64,000 nt of DNA from Linnemannia hyalina (taxonomy: Eukaryota > Mortierellomycota > Mortierellomycetes > Mortierellales > Mortierellaceae), in the NCBI GenBank assembly GCA_019671135.1, contig JAHRHY010000023.1:620001-684000 (forward strand), given 5' to 3'. The position numbers and the translations under genes were made by a program. Positions 46,831-58,805 of the stretch are shown here, one piece after another; the first letter of the stretch is position 1, and each line of letters opens with the position of its first letter. The notes under the pieces are model-generated. The model was not told the origin of the DNA and ran no database searches. It was given only the letters and a program-made list of their open reading frames with translations.

Positions 46831-49626
46831 TTTGTGTTGTTTCTGCTGTTGTTGTTGTTGTCGTGTGTTGTGTTATTGGATATAGGAAAGGGTGTTGGTT
46901 ACGTTCAAAGGAGGAAGAGAAGTGAGAGTCGTGTGAGTGAGTTGTTGAGGTGTGGTTGAGTTTTGAGTTGAAGAGAAGAGAAGTGATGAGAAAGTAGTGT
47001 GAGAAAGTGAATGAGTGAAGAAGGGCGGATGAGTCAAAAAAGAGACAAGAGGAGAGTGTGCGCGTCGTCTTTTATGTAAAGAATCGAGAGAGATAAGAAG
47101 GAAAGGAAAAAAGAAACAAAGAAGTAGACATCCCAGGAAGATCCCTTCCTCCACCTTTAGTCACAAGACCAACCTGTCCGATCGCCACAACATGTACCTT
47201 TCCTCAAGGCGTCCAATTCTTCCCTCCCTCGGAGACGGACTGTAAAGCTGTTGCTTGCTTTGCTCTTAGCATAGGTCATATGGCTTCTCTTGTTATTCAT
47301 ACTCCATCCCCACATTGGATCTACTCGTTTCCTCATGATTATTATGCACTCAGCAGACTGACGCCTTTCGACCGCGCATGTGTGCTTGTGATATGAACAT
47401 GAACATGAACCTGGTGGGATGGATTCCCCGGTCCTTTGGTCTCCTTCTGACCATGTCCACTTTAAAAGTTTAAATGACAATTGTTCTCTTCTTCTTCCAT
47501 TCTGGTCTACTTCCATCCAGCTCATGAGACCTTCCCTTTTTCTTCTATACAAAGTGAGTCAAGCGACAGTGCTTTCGATACCCCTTCGATTTTACCTTCT
47601 TCAATACTCTCCCCATGGTAACTTTCTTTCCCTTTCCTCCCTTGCGAGTCCCAGCAAATGGGCACCGCCCCCCCGATCAAATGACCCGGTTCCAGTACAG
47701 TTTTATAGTTCCTTTTTGGAAACATCCGCCTTCAGCCGTGCGGCCTCTGCACCCGTGCCCTCGTTAGTGATCATATCAAAAAAAATAATCGAAGATCAGT
47801 CGTCCCGACTGTTGATCACAAAAAGCGAGACAAACAAAGTCATAACCGATGGTTGGGATCAGAGATGATGGTCGGTGATGATTATTTGTGGATGATGTGG
47901 ATGGGCGTGCAAGTGATACGGATATCATATGTGCGTGTGCATTGACAATGGATACAGGGGGGAGGGGCTCACTCTTATCCATCGTCAATCCTACTTATCT
48001 CTCGTGTACTGTTTTCATGCGCCATCATGTTCTTTCTTTATCTCTCATGGGTCCAATCCATCCCGCCATTTTCATGCCCCTCTTTCACAATCTACTCGTC
48101 TGTCATCTCATATTCAATCCATCTCATGTCACAAACCCAAACCATGGATGGGTAACAAACAGGAACGGGTGATGACGGCATTAGCCGGTCTTGTCGTTCC
48201 GTTTCTGAGCTGTTTTTTCTTGTTTCCAAAGTAGATATAAGCAAAAAAAAAAAAAGCACTATGACGATGATGAGGAGCTCTTGGGTGCTTTAGAAAATTG
48301 GACCACCTCGCCACTCTCTGGCTCTGGCCGACAAAAAAGGTATTCAAACTTCAGGAGAAATAGATACCTGGAACCGGGACCTATGACAAGACGCCACCCT
48401 TTGTCGTAGAAAGCGTATTGGGCGGAGCAGCAGAATACTCAATTGCATAAACAATGTTTCTGCCACCCCCCTCTTCTCATTCCTTCATATTTTACCGCCT
48501 TTCCAAGTGTGGTGTTTGACGATGGTCCAAGCACCCGGGGAAGAGAATGCCACAAGATGACCATTGGGCTGCATAGAGACATGGGGCGGGAGGGAGGGCA
48601 TATGAGAAATGTTTTTTTTTGATTGTCCAATACATATTGGACAAGTAAAAAGGGTTCATTTCTGTACGACATTACCTTTTCCTTCTTTCCTCTTTGTCGC
48701 TTTCTTCGTAGTTCTTTGCAAGGGGTCAATTCGTTCAGGGTCCATCTACTTTGTCGTCTCACCATCTCCATCTATCCTTCCATATCGCAAGCAAACTTTC
48801 CCCGCGGACCTAGACTTGTCAGAGTAAATCCATCAAGATACATATTTGGAGAGAGGTCTGGTGCTTTGTTCAATGTGCAACACACCATGATCGAAATGGT
48901 GAGCGATGGACGTGTTGGAATAACACCATCCGATCGATCTCCATCAAGAACCCAGACTGGTGAGTGCTGTACACAATGACAACTACCGCAGTTCAGCCCC
49001 ACCATAGCCCAGTTGACATTTTTTTTTTTTTTTTTTTTTTTTTGCATGAATGATATTATCATCATACGACCACAACCCAAAACCAAAGAGCCAAGCAAAA
49101 GAAAATGAAAAAGAACAAAAGAGGTCATCCCTCCATTTTTAGGAGCCCGGCCCCATTGCTGACCCTTCATCTAATCTTGGAGACAAAGGCATGACGACTG
49201 TATTGAGGAAAAAAAGTATTCTCCGCTGCATATGATTGATACATACTCAGTCGATTCGTATGAACCGATCTGACAAAGACTTTCTGGTGCAGTGTCTGTG
49301 TGACCCACACTGCACTTACTCACCGTCTTTGTTTTTTTTTTTTTTTTTAGATCCCGGTCTCCACAATGCCACCCCTTCCACCCCTTCCACCACTACAAAA
49401 CTCCAAAATACGGCCTGGCCTCCTCGGAATACCCATGCATGACACCGTTCAATTGCCGACAGTACACAACATTACACTTTTGTCGATCACTCCATACACC
49501 ACCACCACCACCACCACAACTCCTCGGACAGTACATCTCTACAATGCAAAGAACGATGTCGCTTTTAATGAAAGAAAACAAATCATAAACAAAACATAAA
49601 CGAAAAAGAATAAACTAGTTCGTTAT
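46831..49626. other. Gene-poor region
   Basis: About 2.8 kb. The first 300 bases are the GA-rich (minus-strand CT-rich) leader of the WD40 gene. A run of about 25 T lies at 49019-49043. No exon with support on either strand. Confidence 0.5.
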
Positions 49627-52600
49627 CTAAACGGGGTCAACGACGGTATGATAGCGCGTCTCGTCATATCCTGGTGGCGTATCCAATGATCCCGTTCCAG
49701 CCCTTGACCGTGTCGTCGTTGTCGTCATGGGTCTAGACCTTGGATCAGAGTTCTGGCGCTCTCGTGTATCGTAACGCTGGCGATACGCTCTGAACAACGC
49801 ATCCTCCTCCTCATCTGCCGCAATTGCCACAGGTCCGCCCATATCCATCGCCGTGTATGTAGTGTTTGTCACGACAGCAGCAGACTCGTCCCGGACATAA
49901 TCAGGCGGGCTGTCCAGTATCGTCGCTCCAACAGTAACCCCAGGATAGGGTGAGTTCAACGAGATCGAAGACGAAGCCGATGACGAATGAGCGGGCGATC
50001 CTAGCGATCCTGTCCTCCTATGCAGCTGGCTATGTGGTGTTGATTGCTGGTGCTGGAAATATGACGGGAGTTCCTCGGTATCCAACAGCAGCTCCTGAGA
50101 ATGGTATCCTCCATGTGAGCTCCCCTCAGATGAATATGCGTCCATGTTGCCTTCCACATGGTGCCGATGCATCACCAACCGCCCACTCGACAACGTCGTC
50201 GTAGCTCCAGGTGAGGACGAAAGTACTCCTGCCCCTGCACCAGAACCATCGACAATACTGCTCTCGCCTGCTATTGATCCTGACCCACCGGCAAGACTCT
50301 CGCCAATACTCCGGTAGTGTGCCTGCAACTCCACCGAAAAGATCCGACACCGCTCCGAGAACAACTTTTCTATACACTGGTTCTTCTTCTTCTTGAGCAG
50401 CCGACTCTTCTTGTGCAGGACCTCCAGTGTATGTGAGAGTGAGTTGTAGGCATCCTTGAATTTCGCCGTGTAGATGATCAACTCGTTCGAGGTGTCGTTC
50501 GCAGTGTCCATCTTGATATCTGACAACATTCCAATGTCTTCCAGAGTCGGGACCAGTCCTCGCGCCGTCACCATATGTGCATCCGCCACCTTTGTATACG
50601 ATGGTGGTTCTAGTTTCCATATTGAATGAGATTCAAAGAGATAAGGTCAGAAAGATATCCAACAGTAAAAAAAAGTATGTGCCGTGAACACACAAACCAA
50701 TGCTTAAGACAAAAGATTAACAGATAAGACGTACTGGGGCCAGAGAAGAAGGGGACGAGCTTCTTCAGAGGTTTAGAAGCATCCTTGGGGTTGGTCGCAA
50801 TCTGCTTCTCGATCGAGTCATTCCAGATATCCACGTAGCGTCGGATCTCCTTGAACTCGTTCTTTGCTGCCCTGTGCCTCTCGAAGTCCGCCTTCACCTA
50901 TATCATATTGGAAAAATTGAGTTAGCTGAGTGCTCCGCATATGAAAACTTTGTCCTGTCCTGCAAGTAAGTTGAGCTGTTGCTTGTGATTCTGTAAAGAG
51001 TTGTGATGGTGCCGTTGTGAGCAGTGCTGTATGAGTGTGTTTGTACCTTGGTAATATCGGCGGTGAACTGCTCCAGTTCCCGTTCCAAGGCATCCTCGCT
51101 TGGGTGCTCTATTATCACACAAACACAAGTAACACACAGGTTAGTTTGTTTCCACGACCTCCATTTGTTATTCGTTCTTCAAAGTTCTTTCCAACTTCAC
51201 TCGCGTCGCAATGATAGAAACAAAATGAAGAAGAACTCCTACCGGGAGTGGATCCGGAAAAGATCTGCGTGATGATTGGGTGAAGGCGAGGGTCAAGAAA
51301 GTCGACCAGGTATGAGCAAGGTGAGTGGGTTAGCAGGGACACAGGGAGAAATACAACATAAACGGAAACAAATGAGAGCACCCTCTCTTCTGTCAACGCC
51401 TTGCTGGTACAGCTGCGCGACAATGGTTCGAGTCGTGTGAACTAATCGACACCAACAACCACCACTTCGCGTGAGTAGATTATTACCTCTTCGAGGAGTG
51501 TCTGGAGCTCGCCTCTGCTTTCAAAGTACTGTGCGACCTGTCGGGTAAGACCAATATGCTAAGAGAGGTTGATTGTAAACAATTGTATAGGGGTTAGTGC
51601 CATGACATGATTCAAATGGGCCAAAGGGCTGCTGATACAATAATGAGAGAGAATGAAGGGGCATGAGGTGGGGTGAGGCGTGTGCGTGAGGCCCTTTTTT
51701 CCGCGCTAAAAAAAGGACAGCGAGCGCAGGGATCGATAGTGTCGTCGATTTTCATTCATTCCTTCCTCCAGGTAAATGTAAACGGATAAGGATATGTCCC
51801 CGAAGATGACTTCTTCAGTCCAAAGAGAACAAGTTCACCCCTCTTCCGGCAAAACGGAGTGCCCGTTTGTACCGATGCAATTACATCTCTCTCATTTACA
51901 ACAAGAAAACAACGCATAAGTAACACCATCTCTATCTGTTTCCCTGAAGTGCCCGCTAATGACAAGACGAGAAGAGGAAGAACGAGATGCCATTTGCCCA
52001 TCGAATAAGAAGCACATTTCCAATGTAGAGTCGAGGGGTTGGCATCCGATTGGCTGCTCTTTTTTTCTTTCTCTCTCCCTCCCCCTCATTTTCCATTGCC
52101 GACTTCCTCGCTACAGTGCAGCACATCATCCCTCCCCTTTGGTTTTGCACTCCCGCCCCCCGATTGGTAAGGCTGTCATGTGCAGGGAAACACAAATCTC
52201 AGTTTCAATCGGTCGATCGTGTCCTCCGCAACGATAAAGGAAAAACGCGCCATCGGTCCTTCTTTACTCATCCCCCATGAACCCTGGGTATTCGTGTCCA
52301 GGGGAGTGAAGGGAGGGGAAGAGAAGAAGAAAGAGGAAGAGCGGCCAACGACTGTCGTTGTTGTTTTGGTGTCGCTTTGTTGTGGGTGTGTTTGTTGCTG
52401 CAGGAATTGTTGTTGATGAGTGGAGAGAGAGAGAGTGGGATATTGAGGCAGGATAATAATGGCGTGTGCTCATTCTCGCCTCGTGTGAACATCGAGCATG
52501 GACCCCTTGCCTGCTCCACTCAGTGACCCTCCAATCCTCATACCCCACCTCTTCCGAACAGAGAGGCAGAGAAATGTAAATTGGTAATCTCCTTCATGTG

Positions 52601-54623
52601 GGGTTGCTTGGTTGTTTCCTCTCCTCCTAATCATCCAGTATCCCGCGCAATGTGTGCATTGTTTCGTACGCATGCGCACAACACAATCTCCAAACAAAAA
52701 GAGGAAAAAAGGGAGAGGGCAGAGCCACTATCATGAAAAAGATCACAACACGATCGAAGAAGAGGAAGACTAAGGAGAACAAACAATCTCTAATCCTCTA
52801 TTTTCTATGCATCTCTCTTTCCTCGTTATGTCTCTTTATCTTTAGCCGTTCTTCGTGCAATCTCTCCTAAATTTATTTTCCCCCGTAGCCATCCCATCCA
52901 TTCGAGGCAGATTAAACAACTAAAGCTCAGCGCCATGGCAAGGCATGTCATGATCTGACATGACCTGGCATGGCACACAATACCACATCGGGGCAAGACA
53001 CCCAAGGATCGGAATAATCAAAAGAGATAGAAAAGAAAAAGAGGTGGTCCAATAAACAAGAACAAGCAAAGAAACAAAAACTTTGCAATCTTATCAAAAT
53101 CGGCATCTCGTCTTCTTGTGTTTTCTATAACCCCATTCTTCTTGTCGACTCTTCTTCTTCCATCCATCGGATAAATATCTTGTTGTTTTGTTCTTTGTAC
53201 CTGAACGATCGCAGCTGTATGTGTTTCCAGTTGCCCTTTTCTTCTTGACATTTTTACCATCTCCTTCCCTTCCCACTCCCTCATGCCAATGCGCATCTCT
53301 GATGGGGACAGATGAAATAAACCGATTAAACGTGCCAAGAATCAACTGAAGAAAAACTCTCCGCGGAAATCACTCAGTCGAAAAAAAAAGAGAAAGATCG
53401 ACGGCGGAGGATTGTAATAGATTATAGTATATGGTGCTTACCAAGATCTTGGCGGCAAGCAATTGGCCGTTGAGAGCTTCAAGGGCCTCCTTGGTGGCCT
53501 GGTGCTGGGCAGCGACGATACCAGCTTCTGATGGATGGTCACCCTCGGACGATGACGACGACACGGACGCATGGTTGTGAAGACTGACATGGCTACCCTG
53601 CCCTGACGTCTGTGGTCTCTTTGAGATTGATTTACTGTCAACAAAGAAAACAAGAGTAATTATAGAAAGAGAGAGGAATTAGAAAGGGGATACGTGAGTG
53701 TGGCAGGAGATTGGGCATTGGGCACTGGGCATGCAACGGGCAAGCATGGCCCGATGGGAAAAAACAACCAACTGGTACAAAAAAAAAAAAAAAAAAGTGA
53801 GAGAGTGCGTGATATCATCTTGACTGAATAAGTCTGAACCTTTCGTCCCCTTCTCTCGACTTCGACCTCATAAACAATTAACAGTCAATTGGCACGATGA
53901 TGTTGTTTGCGATCGCCTGCAGCAGCATCGTGCCATCCCTGAACAACTGAACAAAAAAGGAATGGATAGGAACAGATACAAAAGGAAGCAACAGTAAACA
54001 AAAGGTGGGTGTCCATCTGACAACCAGGAGCCATCTTCCCTCAATCTCCATCTATCTATCCTTGCCCTGAATACTCTTCGCCGAAGAGTATTCGGTCAGT
54101 CAGTCCTCTCGCTCACTCGCTCTCTTCTTTTATCAATCTAGTCATGCACTGAATACTCTTCGTGCCTCCCAAATGCAGATTCAATCAATCAATCCTCCCT
54201 TCCTTACAGCTTGTCCTGACAGGCCTGGAGGTGGGCAGTTTTCTTCTTAATATCAGACTCAATTCGCTCGATCGTCAGGTTGTGTCTGTCGAGCTGTGTC
54301 TTTAAAGGGCTGAAGTGCGCAATGTTTTGTGTCAACGCAGTGAATCGATGTTCTGCTGCTCGGATGCGATCCGAACACGAGAGCACTGTTGTCGTTGTAA
54401 TATTTGTCGTATGCATTGTTGAGTGTGAATGGGTGTGTTCAAGGGTTCTTGGTGTCCCTAGTGTAGGTGCTGAGGCGGCAGTAGTAGTGGTTTGAGTGGA
54501 AGAGGTTGCGAGGTTGGTCGAGGTGTTTGAACGTGAGGTTGAGGAAGGGGAGACGGGTGTTGAGGAGAGTTGGTGGTGGAGGTGTGAAGTTGGTGTTGCC
54601 AGCGAAGTTGTTTGCGTCGTCAT
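49627..54623 (-). CDS. Coiled-coil protein with multiple PPxY motifs, candidate ubiquitin-ligase adaptor
   Basis: Seven minus-strand exons: 54208-54623, 53442-53634, 51487-51558, 51243-51264 (22 bases), 51047-51108, 50735-50897 and 49627-50609. They total 636 residues in frame. Residues 1-75 are Ser/Thr-rich and disordered; 80-135 and 180-305 are long charged helices (RIRAAEHRFTALTQNI, QATKEALEALNGQLLAAKIL, LERELEQFTADITK, VDIWNDSIEKQI). The 22-base exon supplies IFSGSTP and joins LQTLLEE to EHPSEDALEREL. The region after it contains ARGLVPTLEDIGMLSDI and more helices (LSHTLEVLHKKSRLLKKKK). The C-terminal 200 residues are disordered. WW-domain ligands are PPSY (311-314), PPDY (544-547), PPGY (621-624) and a near variant LPSY (490-493). 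Several PPxY motifs are typical of adaptors of Nedd4/Rsp5-type ligases, so that role is proposed, not shown. Introns 1 and 2 are long (573 and 1,883 bases). Confidence 0.8.
51559..53441 (-). other. 1.9-kb intron of the PPxY gene
   Basis: The donor ttg/GTAAGC and acceptor TTAG/cat join in phase 0. I found no further exon inside, though a missed small exon is possible given the 22-base exon nearby. It contains a strong hairpin at 52932-52974. Confidence 0.6.
54069..54093. repeat. 25-bp perfect palindrome (12-bp arms)
   Basis: GAATACTCTTCG, one C, then CGAAGAGTATTC. A further copy of the left arm lies at 54151-54162. Located in intron 1 of the PPxY gene. Confidence 0.9.
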
Positions 54624-55595
54624 TTTCCTTCTTTTCTGTTTTTAAGTGAAGGAAAGAGAGAGAGAGAGAGGAAAGGGATGAAGCAAGAAGAGTGTGTGAG
54701 AGGGCGGGAAAGAGTAAAGGAAGAGTGTGATGATAAACAGAAAGAGAGAGGAAGAGGAAGAAAGAAGGAAGTGAAGAAGGTGCAAAGGTATGAAGGAGAC
54801 GAGAAGAGAAAGTAGAAGGAAGTAAGGGACAGGAAAGAACAAAAAAAGAAGAGCAATTGAACGGCGGAGTGTCAGGCAGAGAGGGCAACTTTGACAGACA
54901 CACGGTAAGTTCAAGAAAAAGGGCACACACGCGAGTTGATTGAGTGCGGAGAAGGAAGAGAGGGAAGGAAGGAAGGAAGGAAGGAATGAGTGAGTGAAAG
55001 AATGAATGAATGCGATGACGGAGGGTGTTGCTGTTGTTGTTGTTGGAGGGTGTGATGAGAGTGAAGGAAAAGAAGAAAAAGGAGATAGTGGAGGAGAAAA
55101 GGAACAGAAACAACAGACAGGGGCAAAAGAGATAAAGGTCCGATTACGACTTGACTCCACTCCAGCATCGTTTGCCCCGGTCGTGCTTCCTCATTGGCCC
55201 GCCCGAGTCGAATCGAAAAGAGGGTGCAGTGAGTGAGTGTTGTATGGGTAGAATTAGGAGAGGTAGAGGGCATGAAATGCTATAGAACAGCCAGCCAACA
55301 AAGACATCCAAACAGGCCAAAGGGCCTTTTTTTTTTTTTTTTTTTTTTTTTTTGCCAAGCTTGGCAGCGCATTATTCGATGGTAATAATTACATCCATTA
55401 GTCAAACGCACTCACCCATGGATGCACGCCTACGAGGAGTAAAACCCCCATCGACTCGCAATGAGACAACCATTCATGTTCTATGAAAAAATGTGGATAC
55501 TCAGTAGAGATACACGAAAATATGCTGAACGAAAAAAACGGCGTCTTTTAATGGTTAAAAAAAAACTATGTATATGAAAACCTTCGATTATTTTT
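54624..55595. other. Promoter/leader of the PPxY gene and T27 run
   Basis: GA-rich on the plus strand (so CT-rich on the transcribed sense strand) from 54640 to 55130, including a (GGAA)n stretch near 54965. A run of 27 T lies at 55327-55353. The right part is the 3' flank of the succinyl-CoA ligase gene. No gene is seen. Confidence 0.55.
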
Positions 55596-58512
55596 TTAAA
55601 CAAGGCCTGCCTTCTCCATGGCGGCGCGCATAAGAACTCCCAGCTTGGCAGGCGACTGCGAGACAATAACTCCGGCACCCTCCAGGGCTTTGATCTTGTC
55701 ATCTGCGCCTCCCTTGCCTCCAGCAATAATAGCTCCAGCATGGCCCATACGGCGGCCAGGAGGGGCCGTACGGCCTGCAATAAACGACACAACAGGCTTG
55801 GGTTGCTCACGCGTCAAGTTGTACTGCTTCAAAAACTCGGCCGCCTCCTCCTCTGCACTGCCTCCAATCTCTCCAATCATAATAATACCCTCCGTGTTGG
55901 GGTCGTCCAAGAACAGCGTCAAGCAGTCGATAAAGTTGGTTCCGTTGAAGGGATCGCCACCAATACCAATGCAAAGAGACTGACCAAGGCCGACCTGGGT
56001 CGTCTGGTTCACAGCCTCATATGTAAGCGTGCCCGATCGCGACACGATACCTATTAGTCCGATGGATAATAATAATAATATGCTCATTCGTTAAGAGGTA
56101 GTCCAATGGTCGTCACAATGTATGCCTTGTTTTAAAGACTTTACACGGAACACGTTCTAGAGTCCATTAGTTTCATGGCTCCCCATGGCGCCTGGTGTAT
56201 CCTCACTTGAAGGCCACATAAAATACATACCGATCTTTCCAACCTTGTGAATGTGGCCGGGCATAATGCCGATCTTGCAGGCATTGGGCGCAATAATACC
56301 GGGGCAGTTGGGTCCAATCAAGCGAGTCTTATCCTGAGTCTTCATAGCACGGACAACCTACATTGCAAGAGCCATCATCGTTTTGAACGCAAAATATGAA
56401 AACGCGTGAGTGACATCTATCGACTTGCACATAGAAAAAAAAACTACGCAAGAAACGACATGAGTACGTACGCGAACCATGTCCTGCTGAGGAATTCCCT
56501 CAGTGATGGCAACAACCAAGGGGATCTCGGCCTCAATGGCATCCAAGATAGCACCAGCAGCCATGGGAGGGGGGACATAGATGACCGTGGCATCGGGTTT
56601 GACCTCACGGGCAGCATCAGCGATGGTGTTGAAGACGGGGAGACCCAAGTGGGTTTGACCACCCTTCTTAGGAGAGACACCTCCGACCATGTTGGTGCCG
56701 TACTCAATCGCCTGCTTTGAGTGGAAAGTACCCTATTTGTCATTGAACGTGCATGTTAAGGTGTGGTAACCATCTGTGAGTTCAACTGAAGAGAGGATCG
56801 TCCATGCGATAGCCGGCTGCTCCGTTTATGTTTTGTCCGCGATCCGGTGCACAAACTAACACAATAGTTGCCGATGGTCATATCATGTCTTTTCCATGCT
56901 GCTGCTGTGATTTGCTGTCGGGCCTGTTGTTCCCGTCATCTGTCACCATATGAAATTTTCGGGCACTCAAATTGGTGTAGGGCAGAGGGAGGGGAGGGCA
57001 AAGAGAGAGAGAGACAGAAAACCGACGGGCGAGCAAGCGGGAGCGATTTAACAACGTGGTGGGACACCATGGCTCTCACACGTCCATTCTTCTTTTTTTT
57101 TGGGGGATAACGGAAGAAAGAGAGACTGTGGGAAGTCCAATTCCTTGTCCAATACTCGATAGAGTATGCTTATTGAATATAATTGTGGTGTACAGTTGAC
57201 CGTAACATCCTGTCCTTGTGTCCTGATGCTCCATGGTTGTCCAGCAACGCTTTCTCTCGCCGTGCTTGACGACTTCAATAGATTCGAGTGTCCCTTATCT
57301 AAATGTGTTGATATATCGTCTCTCCTTCGGCATTTGTCCTCATGCTTCCATGCCTCTTTTTTCTCCTCTCTTCACTCAAACTAGCATGCTGATGTCGAGC
57401 TGTCTTTTGTCCTCCTTGTTTTCCTTCCTGCGCTCTGTATTTTTTTTGGTGCTCATCCGTCACAGATCCAATAAGGCCATGGAGCAGTTCATACTCTCTA
57501 TTTCTTTGCTCATTCTTTATCCTATGTGCCTGCTAGCTTACCTGCTTGCCGGTGAATCCCTGGCAGACGACCTTGGTGTTCTTGTTGATCAACATGTTCT
57601 TGATGGTTTTGTCGTAGCCAGTACCCTTAGGGATAGTGCTGAACATGCGCTGAGCGACTATTTTGTTTTATTTGAATACAAGCACAAAACCATTCATCCA
57701 AACATGCAAAAAGGAGACAGAGCACCAGGTTAGTTTGACGCTCGGGGACAAGAAAAAAAACAGCAGAAAAGACAAAGAACGGTTCACGCGGGCGGGTTGG
57801 TGGCCGAAGAGTAACTCTTTTCATGAGCGTGGGTAAAGTCACGAAGCAACTGAGTGGTTCGAGAGAAGTAAGGGAGAAAAAGGGGGGGGTGGGGTTCGAG
57901 AAAAGGAAAAAAAAAGGCTTGCGACAGAAGGTAACAGTTTTTCGTCGCTGGATCTGTATGTCATGGAGATAGAAAAAAGCAACCCGGAAGCATTTCCTTT
58001 CAGACAGAGTGATTGATGGGTGAGCAAAGGAAAAAGTCTTGGGGTAAAAAAAAACCAGCGAAGAGGGAAGACGGGATCTCAAAGGCAATATAATTATCCT
58101 TGGACGTGTTGTTGGAACGAGAGTGATACGTCGTGAGTGATATTCCCTTGCCTGCCAGGAACGAGTTCGTGGTTTGTGTTTCCTTCAGACGACGAAGGAA
58201 TTGACATTGGTGTTGCTGTATTGTTATTTGTGTGTTTGAGTCGACGAAGAAGTAGCCCGAGAGGGGTAATGTAGTTTACCCCAGACTCGTTGGTTGTTTG
58301 GGTGTGAAGACAAGTGAGTGCGGGGATCTTTCTTCCAAAGGGAACGAACGAGCCACGTCGAGATGACACCCGACCTTGGTGTTCTCTTCCTGCGGTTTCC
58401 TGGTTGTTGTTGTTGTTGTCGTTGATGTTGTTGCCGTGTGTCCCGTGTGTATAACAAACAACAACAAAAAGAAAGCAGACTTGCCTTTGGTGGCTCTGAA
58501 TGAGGCGTGCAT
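55596..58512 (-). CDS. LSC1: Succinyl-CoA ligase alpha subunit, mitochondrial
   Basis: Catalyses, with the beta subunit, the TCA-cycle step succinyl-CoA + NDP + Pi = succinate + NTP + CoA in the mitochondrial matrix. Minus-strand exons are 58485-58512, 57542-57657, 56472-56732, 56231-56357 and 55596-56050, giving 328 residues, close to yeast Lsc1 (329 from memory). The basic, Ser/Arg-bearing N-terminus [19 protein letters not shown] suits a presequence. Domain motifs: [37 protein letters not shown] (CoA-binding fold), [52 protein letters not shown] and the phosphohistidine loop [10 protein letters not shown] (His about 281). The 28-base first exon and its 827-base intron are inferred; the intron would use a GC-AG donor (G/GCAAGT). 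The gene shares a divergent promoter with the SDHAF4-type gene. Confidence 0.93.
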
Positions 58513-58750
58513 GGTTGTTGGTTGAGGGAGTTGAGTGGAGAGAAGAGAATAAAGTGATTGTGAGAAGAAAGAGAAAAAAAGGCAAAGACGTTCTCCCGCC
58601 GTGAGGAAAGTAAAATGATTTTTTACGTACACGGTTCACTTTCCACTTCGTCAGAAATTGTACCTGAAGCTGAAGCTGAAGGAAGCGCCACCCTCGGGTT
58701 AATCCTCTTTCTCTTATTTCCTTCTTTCCCAACTGCGATTCACTCCTCTT

Positions 58751-58788
<38 letters not shown>

Positions 58789-58805
58789 ATACCCAAACAA
58801 CAACA
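58513..58805. promoter_or_regulatory. Divergent promoter between succinyl-CoA ligase alpha and SDHAF4 genes
   Basis: 293 bases separate the two start codons. It is pyrimidine-rich on each sense strand near its own ATG, with a (CT)n run at 58759-58783. No canonical TATA box was seen. Both products act around succinate in the mitochondrion, so shared control is plausible. Confidence 0.55.

Noticed and set aside
51265..51423. Longer exon for the PPxY gene (VYVVFLPVSLLTHSPCSYLVDF)
   Set aside because: It would insert a hydrophobic stretch between two helices and lacks a matching upstream phase. The 22-base exon gives a smoother LLEE-IFSGSTP-EHPSED join.
55327..55353. T27 run as a retroposon poly(A) tail
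   Set aside because: No adjacent retroelement coding sequence or target-site duplication was seen. Similar long A/T runs occur elsewhere in the window without elements.
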